19,991 nt of DNA from Brevundimonas sp. (GTDB lineage Bacteria; Pseudomonadota; Alphaproteobacteria; Caulobacterales; Caulobacteraceae), in assembly GCF_031082345.1 (NCBI RefSeq), contig NZ_JAVHLH010000016.1, forward strand, positions 1-19,991, written 5' to 3'. This document shows positions 16,856 through 19,991 of the stretch, piece by piece (the stretch's first letter is position 1; the number at the start of each line of letters is the position of its first letter). The notes under the pieces were generated by a model. That model was given only the letters and a program-made list of their open reading frames with translations. It had not been told where the DNA came from and did not search any database. A program made the translations under genes and the position numbers.

Positions 16856-18016
16856 ATGACCACCAAGCTTCTTCCCGGCGTCACCGGCGTGCTCGCGCTG
16901 GCGGACGGAACCATCCTGCAGGGCCTCGGCTGCGGCGCGACCGGCTCGGCCCTCGGCGAGGTCGTCTTCAACACCGCCATGACCGGCTATCAGGAGATCC
17001 TGACCGACCCGTCCTACATGAGCCAGATCCTCGCCTTCACCTTCCCGCACGTCGGCAACACAGGGGTGAATATGGAGGACATCGAACAGATCGGCGGCGG
17101 GTCCGACACCGCGGCGCGCGGGGCGATCTTCCGCGACATGCCGACCGATCCGGCCAACTGGCGCAGCGAGAGCGATTTCGACGGCTGGATGAAGCGGCGC
17201 GGCGTGGTCGGGCTGGCCGGTGCCGACACCCGGGCGCTGACGGCGCGCATCCGCGACGCCGGCGCGCCGCACGCGGTGATCGCCCACGATCCGGAAGGCC
17301 GCTTCGATCTGGAGGCCCTGACAGCCCAGGCGAAGGCGTGGACCGGGCTGGTCGGCCTCGACCTGGCCAAGGACGCCTCGACCCTGCAGTCGTTCGACTG
17401 GGACGAGGGGCTGTGGGACTGGCCCGAAGGCCATCCGCGCGTCGACGCGTCGAACCGGTCGGTGGTGGTCATCGACTATGGCGTGAAGCGCAACATCCTG
17501 CGCGCCCTGGCCTCGACCGGCGCGAAGATCACCGTGGTCCCGGCCGACACCACGGCCGAGGCCATTCTGGCGCGCAATCCGGACGGGGTGGTGCTGTCCA
17601 ACGGGCCGGGCGATCCGGCCGCGACGGGCGTCTACGCCGTGCCGGAAATCCGCAAGCTGGTCGACAGCGGCAAGCCGATGTTCGGCATCTGCCTCGGCCA
17701 CCAGATGCTGGCCCTCGCGCTGGGGGCGAAGACGATCAAGATGGATCAGGGCCACCACGGGGCCAACCATCCGGTCAAGGACCTGACCACGGGCAAGGTT
17801 GAGATCGTGTCGATGAACCACGGCTTCACCGTCGACCGCGACAGTCTGCCGGACGCGGTGGTCGAGACCCACGTCAGCCTGTTCGACGGCACCAACTGCG
17901 GCATCGCCCTGAAGGACCGGCCGGTGTTCAGCGTGCAACATCACCCGGAGGCGTCGCCGGGACCGACCGACAGCCTCTACCTGTTCCAGCGCTTCGCGGA
18001 CTCGATGAAGGGCTGA
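16856..18016 (+). CDS. carA: Carbamoyl-phosphate synthase small subunit (glutaminase)
   Basis: A 386-residue subunit (E. coli 382) that hydrolyses glutamine and passes ammonia to CarB. The N-terminal CarA-specific domain has [16 protein letters not shown]. The C-terminal class I glutamine amidotransferase domain has the nucleophile Cys279 in FGICLGHQ and the His363/Glu365 pair in [11 protein letters not shown], completing the triad. The frame is open further upstream, but the ATG at 16856 gives the family N-terminus ([19 protein letters not shown]) and has a GGAG 6 nt ahead. It follows the permease by 46 bp, so it may have its own promoter or ride on that transcript. carB is on the opposite strand about 4.6 kb away. 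Confidence 0.99.
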   Translation: MTTKLLPGVTGVLALADGTILQGLGCGATGSALGEVVFNTAMTGYQEILTDPSYMSQILAFTFPHVGNTGVNMEDIEQIGGGSDTAARGAIFRDMPTDPANWRSESDFDGWMKRRGVVGLAGADTRALTARIRDAGAPHAVIAHDPEGRFDLEALTAQAKAWTGLVGLDLAKDASTLQSFDWDEGLWDWPEGHPRVDASNRSVVVIDYGVKRNILRALASTGAKITVVPADTTAEAILARNPDGVVLSNGPGDPAATGVYAVPEIRKLVDSGKPMFGICLGHQMLALALGAKTIKMDQGHHGANHPVKDLTTGKVEIVSMNHGFTVDRDSLPDAVVETHVSLFDGTNCGIALKDRPVFSVQHHPEASPGPTDSLYLFQRFADSMKG

Positions 18017-18063
18017 GGCTGCGATCGCATCCCGGGGGTACGGGATGACAGGGTGCGTCTTCA

Positions 18064-18102
18064 AAAAATGCGATGTGCGAGTCCGCCTGATCAGACTCGC
18101 AC
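18064..18102 (-). terminator. Possible rho-independent terminator (minus strand)
   Basis: Inverted repeat GTGCGAGTC (18075-18083) and GACTCGCAC (18094-18102), a perfect 9-bp stem with a 10-nt loop. Read on the minus strand it is followed, after a 6-nt spacer, by six Ts (the AAAAAA at 18063-18068 on the plus strand). The spacer is long for a textbook terminator. It would serve the SIMPL gene transcript, about 250 nt after its stop, or stop carA readthrough as a simple hairpin. Confidence 0.5.
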
Positions 18103-18119
18103 GCCCTGACTGGGCGAAA

Positions 18120-18175
18120 ACCGGGCCTGAAGGCGGCGCCGGTGCGGATCTGTGCTGTCAAAGACCAGGCCCGGT
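18120..18175. other. Long hairpin, candidate structured RNA element
   Basis: A perfect 10-bp inverted repeat (ACCGGGCCTG at 18120-18129 and CAGGCCCGGT at 18166-18175) encloses a 36-nt interior. AAAA on the outer left and GGGGCTTT on the outer right could make a few more pairs. It could be a small RNA, the 3' end of an mRNA or a relic of a mobile element. It matches no RNA family I recognise. Confidence 0.35.
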
Positions 18176-18350
18176 GGGGCTTTGAGCAGTGAAGCACGGT
18201 GCTGCGTCAGAAGCGGACGTGGGCGCGACAAGGCGCGATTTCGACTGCCGGCGAAGGCGCGCGGGAGTGTCGGAATGACCCGCGAAGTGTCGGGATGACA
18301 GGGTATGGGTTGGCAGGGTTTTGGCCCTCCCGGCCCGTCAGTGGACCCGC

Positions 18351-19169
18351 CTACTCCTCGAACCCGAACCGCACCGCCACGCTGACCAAGGCGTTCTCGC
18401 CGTCGTGGGAGCGCATCAGGACGCTGACGTAGCGGACAGGCCCGAGACGGCGGCCGGAGGCTTCGGCGATGGTTTCGGCCTGGGCGCGGGCCTTGCGCAC
18501 GCCGTCGGCCGTGGCCTGATTCCAGACCGCCTCGCCCGGGTCGCGGGCGCCGTCCAGTCCGAGCAGGGACAGGAAGGGCGTCATGGCGCCGAGGTTCAGG
18601 CCGTTCAGGCTATCGTCCAGATTGCTCACGCCGGCGTCGACGAGGGCGTCGACGAACTCGGGCAGGCGTGACTCGTTCGGCCGATCCAGCTTGACCTGGA
18701 CGGAGGCGGTCACGGTGCGGGGATCGGTTTCGCCCGCAGCGGCGTCGATCCCGGCGGCCGCGGCGTCCGGGTCATCCCAATCGATGTCAGCCATGGGAGC
18801 GTCGCCGCTCAACCAGGCGGGCGTCGTCTCGCCGATCGAATAGTTGGTGGCGCCGACATCCATGGCGACGTCGAAGCGGTTGGCGACGGAGCGGACGCGC
18901 TCCAGCTGGGCGTTGCGGTCGGCGACGGCCGCGACCGCCGTCTGGCCCGTTCCCTTGATGGTGACCGTCATCGGCGTCGAGGCGGCGGCCGGCATCGGCG
19001 CCTCGCCCTGGGCGGTGACGAACAGGCCGGGACCGCCGGTCATCGATTCCGCCATGCTCTGGCCGAACTGATCGACCGCGGCGGCGACGGGGCCGGCGAT
19101 GTCCTGCGCCGCGACGGGCGTGGTTGTGGCGAGCGCGGCGACGGCCGCGGCGATGGCGAGACGGTTCAT
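18351..19169 (-). CDS. Exported SIMPL-domain (DUF541/YggE-like) protein
   Basis: A 272-residue protein using the ATG at 19169, which begins a clear signal peptide (MNRLAIAAAVAALATTTPVA, cleaved after AAQ near residue 22); the 13-codon upstream extension lacks such a start. The mature part fits the SIMPL domain: an opening strand (LFVTAQGEA), a central helix with repeated Ala/Arg (AVADRNAQLERVRSV), and near the C-terminus RKARAQAETIAEASGRRLG followed by PVRYVSV, the family's most conserved stretch. SIMPL proteins are periplasmic or outer-membrane associated; E. coli YggE is linked to oxidative stress, but the biochemical role is unknown. It lies 55 bp after the next exported-protein gene on the same strand. 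Confidence 0.9.
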   Translation of the reverse strand: MNRLAIAAAVAALATTTPVAAQDIAGPVAAAVDQFGQSMAESMTGGPGLFVTAQGEAPMPAAASTPMTVTIKGTGQTAVAAVADRNAQLERVRSVANRFDVAMDVGATNYSIGETTPAWLSGDAPMADIDWDDPDAAAAGIDAAAGETDPRTVTASVQVKLDRPNESRLPEFVDALVDAGVSNLDDSLNGLNLGAMTPFLSLLGLDGARDPGEAVWNQATADGVRKARAQAETIAEASGRRLGPVRYVSVLMRSHDGENALVSVAVRFGFEE

Positions 19170-19224
19170 GGTTCTGTTCCCCCCGGAGATGTGGGGAGAC
19201 ACAACCACAGGAGTCTGGCCGTGG

Positions 19225-19692
19225 CTAGTTGGCCGCCGCCTTCGGTTCGGCCTGGAACATCTTGTTGACGATCACCCAGCGGCCGTCGATGCGCGACAGG
19301 GCCATGTAGTCGGTGAAGCGCACCGTCGGGTAGTCCAGCACGATCTTGGCCACGGCGGTGTCGCCCGTGATGTCGATGCTCTCGATCCAGCGGCGGCGCT
19401 GCGCCTCGTCGGCGGGCGGGGCGCCGGACGCGCGGCTGATGTACTGCTCCGCCGTCATCCGGATCAGCGTCCCGTTGCGCATGCCCCAGAGCTGGGCGTC
19501 CGGGTGGAAGGCGGGGCGGAAGTCTTCGGCGCGTCCGGTGGCGTGGCCGCGAAGGTAGGCTTCAAGCGGCGCGCGCACGGCGGCGTCGACGGCCTGGACC
19601 TCGGGGGAATGGGCGCGCCAGGCGTCCTGGGCGAAGGCGGGCGCGGCCGTCAGGACGGCGGCGAGAGCGGCGGCGATGATCAGCGGTTTCAT
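19225..19692 (-). CDS. Exported NTF2-like protein (putative lumazine-binding type)
   Basis: A 155-residue protein from the ATG at 19692, which has a GGAG upstream and opens a signal peptide (MKPLIIAAALAAVLTAAPAF, then AQ). The 13 codons upstream in the same frame are ignored because they would bury it. The mature part has the cone-shaped NTF2-like pattern: an N-terminal helix (VRAPLEAYLRGHATG), FRPAFHPDAQLWGM, an IESIDITGDTAVAKIVLDY strand pair, and the ending FTDYMALSRIDGRWVIVNKM. This fits the group annotated as putative lumazine-binding (Lumazine_bd_2). Ligand and reaction are unknown; many relatives sit in the periplasm. It is followed by the SIMPL gene after 55 bp, so the two are probably co-transcribed. 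Confidence 0.88.
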   Translation of the reverse strand: MKPLIIAAALAAVLTAAPAFAQDAWRAHSPEVQAVDAAVRAPLEAYLRGHATGRAEDFRPAFHPDAQLWGMRNGTLIRMTAEQYISRASGAPPADEAQRRRWIESIDITGDTAVAKIVLDYPTVRFTDYMALSRIDGRWVIVNKMFQAEPKAAAN

Positions 19693-19771
19693 GGCGGTCT
19701 CCGTCCCCGATCCCCGGTCACAGCCAAGCATGTTCGGGAGAGGGGGTGAAGAGCCCGGCCGAACGAGCGCG

Positions 19772-19991
19772 TCAGGGCAGGGGCGCGAAGCTCTTTTCCT
19801 CGCGCAGGGCGCTGGCCTTGCGGACGGCCACCGGCGCGGCGTTGAGCCAGTAGTCGGCGTCTTCCGACCGGTTGCTGCGCCGACGCTCGAGGCCGCGCCT
19901 GCGGCGCAGGGCCGCGTTCTCGAGCAGGCGCGCGTGCAGGGCGCGGGGCGACAGTTCGGCGATGGCGGGGGAGCCGGGGACGGCGACGGCG
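19772..19991 (-). CDS. C-terminal part of an unidentified protein (cut by window edge)
   Basis: A minus-strand frame is open from the window edge (first full codon at 19990) to a TGA at 19772-19774, giving 72 residues with no start inside the window. The sequence (LSPRALHARLLENAALRRRR, then a basic Arg-rich stretch and ADYWLNAAPVAVRKASALRE) has a coherent helical look and biased but sensible codon use with G/C at third positions. I do not recognise the family. The Arg-rich cluster could contact nucleic acid, but that is a guess. It ends 80 bp before the NTF2-like gene. Confidence 0.6.
   Translation of the reverse strand, partial: AVAVPGSPAIAELSPRALHARLLENAALRRRRGLERRRSNRSEDADYWLNAAPVAVRKASALREEKSFAPLP

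Larger units (their letters stand above)
18041..18304 (+). repeat. Short REP-like direct repeats
   Basis: CGGGATGACAGGGT occurs exactly at 18041-18054 and 18291-18304. A related pair, AGTGTCGGAATGAC (18266-18279) and AGTGTCGGGATGAC (18286-18299), differs at one base and is spaced 20 bp. The shared GGATGAC core is also the outer part of the REP-like elements near 8714-8851. They look like degraded copies of one dispersed intergenic element. Confidence 0.55.
18017..18350. other. 334-bp intergenic region after carA, with hairpins and REP-like repeats
   Basis: No frame here looks coding: a minus frame runs into carA antisense and a plus frame runs into the SIMPL gene antisense. The region lies between convergent genes, so both transcripts should end here. 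It contains a 6-bp hairpin after carA (ATCCCG 18029-18034 with CGGGAT 18041-18046), a 9-bp hairpin at 18075-18102, a longer stem at 18120-18175, and short REP-like direct repeats, listed separately. Confidence 0.7.

Noticed and set aside
15466..16980. 504-codon minus-strand frame antisense to the permease
   Set aside because: Arg/Asp/Gln-rich with no recognisable domain; the plus strand encodes a clear APC transporter over the same bases.
17928..18197. 89-codon minus frame in the gap after carA
   Set aside because: It overlaps carA antisense, crosses the hairpins and repeats, and has no family features or good ribosome-binding site.
18199..18432. 77-codon plus frame after carA
   Set aside because: It runs through the REP-like repeats and ends inside the SIMPL gene on the opposite strand; no coding signature.

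Overview
The window is very GC-rich and gene-dense. Leaders between genes are short, several stop and start codons overlap, and the gene set (greA, selD-selU, carA and carB far apart) fits an alphaproteobacterium, most likely a Caulobacteraceae member such as Brevundimonas. That assignment is inferred from gene content and composition. It looks like ordinary chromosome: I see no integrase, transposase, phage module, CRISPR array, tRNA or rRNA.

Layout. Positions 25-2011 are all on the minus strand: a GTT1-like glutathione S-transferase, a 66-residue membrane protein, greA and a VOC-fold protein. A plus-strand stretch follows: an exported protein of unknown function (2141-3106), then the coupled pair selD-selU (3161-5265), which makes selenophosphate and uses it for 2-selenouridine in tRNA. 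Facing selU is a broken gene (5252-5781) for a small membrane M50-like metalloprotease: its HEGGH motif and the rest of the protein lie in different frames. Divergent from it is a DAACS-family symporter (5908-7203), which meets an exported TraB/GumN-like protein (7200-8069) tail to tail. A small helix-turn-helix protein and a 331-bp intergenic region with a perfect 31-bp inverted repeat lead to carB.

carB (8974-12279) is preceded on the minus strand by an RraB-like gene and a HAD hydrolase. Divergent from the HAD gene, a plus-strand run holds a protein of unknown function, a Rieske-type oxygenase coupled by an ATGA overlap to an APC amino-acid/polyamine permease, and carA (16856-18016). The two carbamoyl-phosphate synthase subunits are therefore divergently transcribed and about 4.6 kb apart. 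After carA comes a 334-bp region with hairpins and REP-like repeats, two minus-strand exported proteins (SIMPL/DUF541 and an NTF2-like lumazine-binding-type protein), and the C-terminal end of a gene cut by the window edge.

The core functions are transcript cleavage (GreA), carbamoyl phosphate for pyrimidines and arginine (CarAB), and selenium-modified tRNA (SelD/SelU). The least ordinary parts are the frameshifted M50 gene, the oxygenase-permease pair, the symporter lacking the usual NMDGT motif, the RraB-like neighbour of carB, and the structured region after carA. I found no clearly new multi-gene system.
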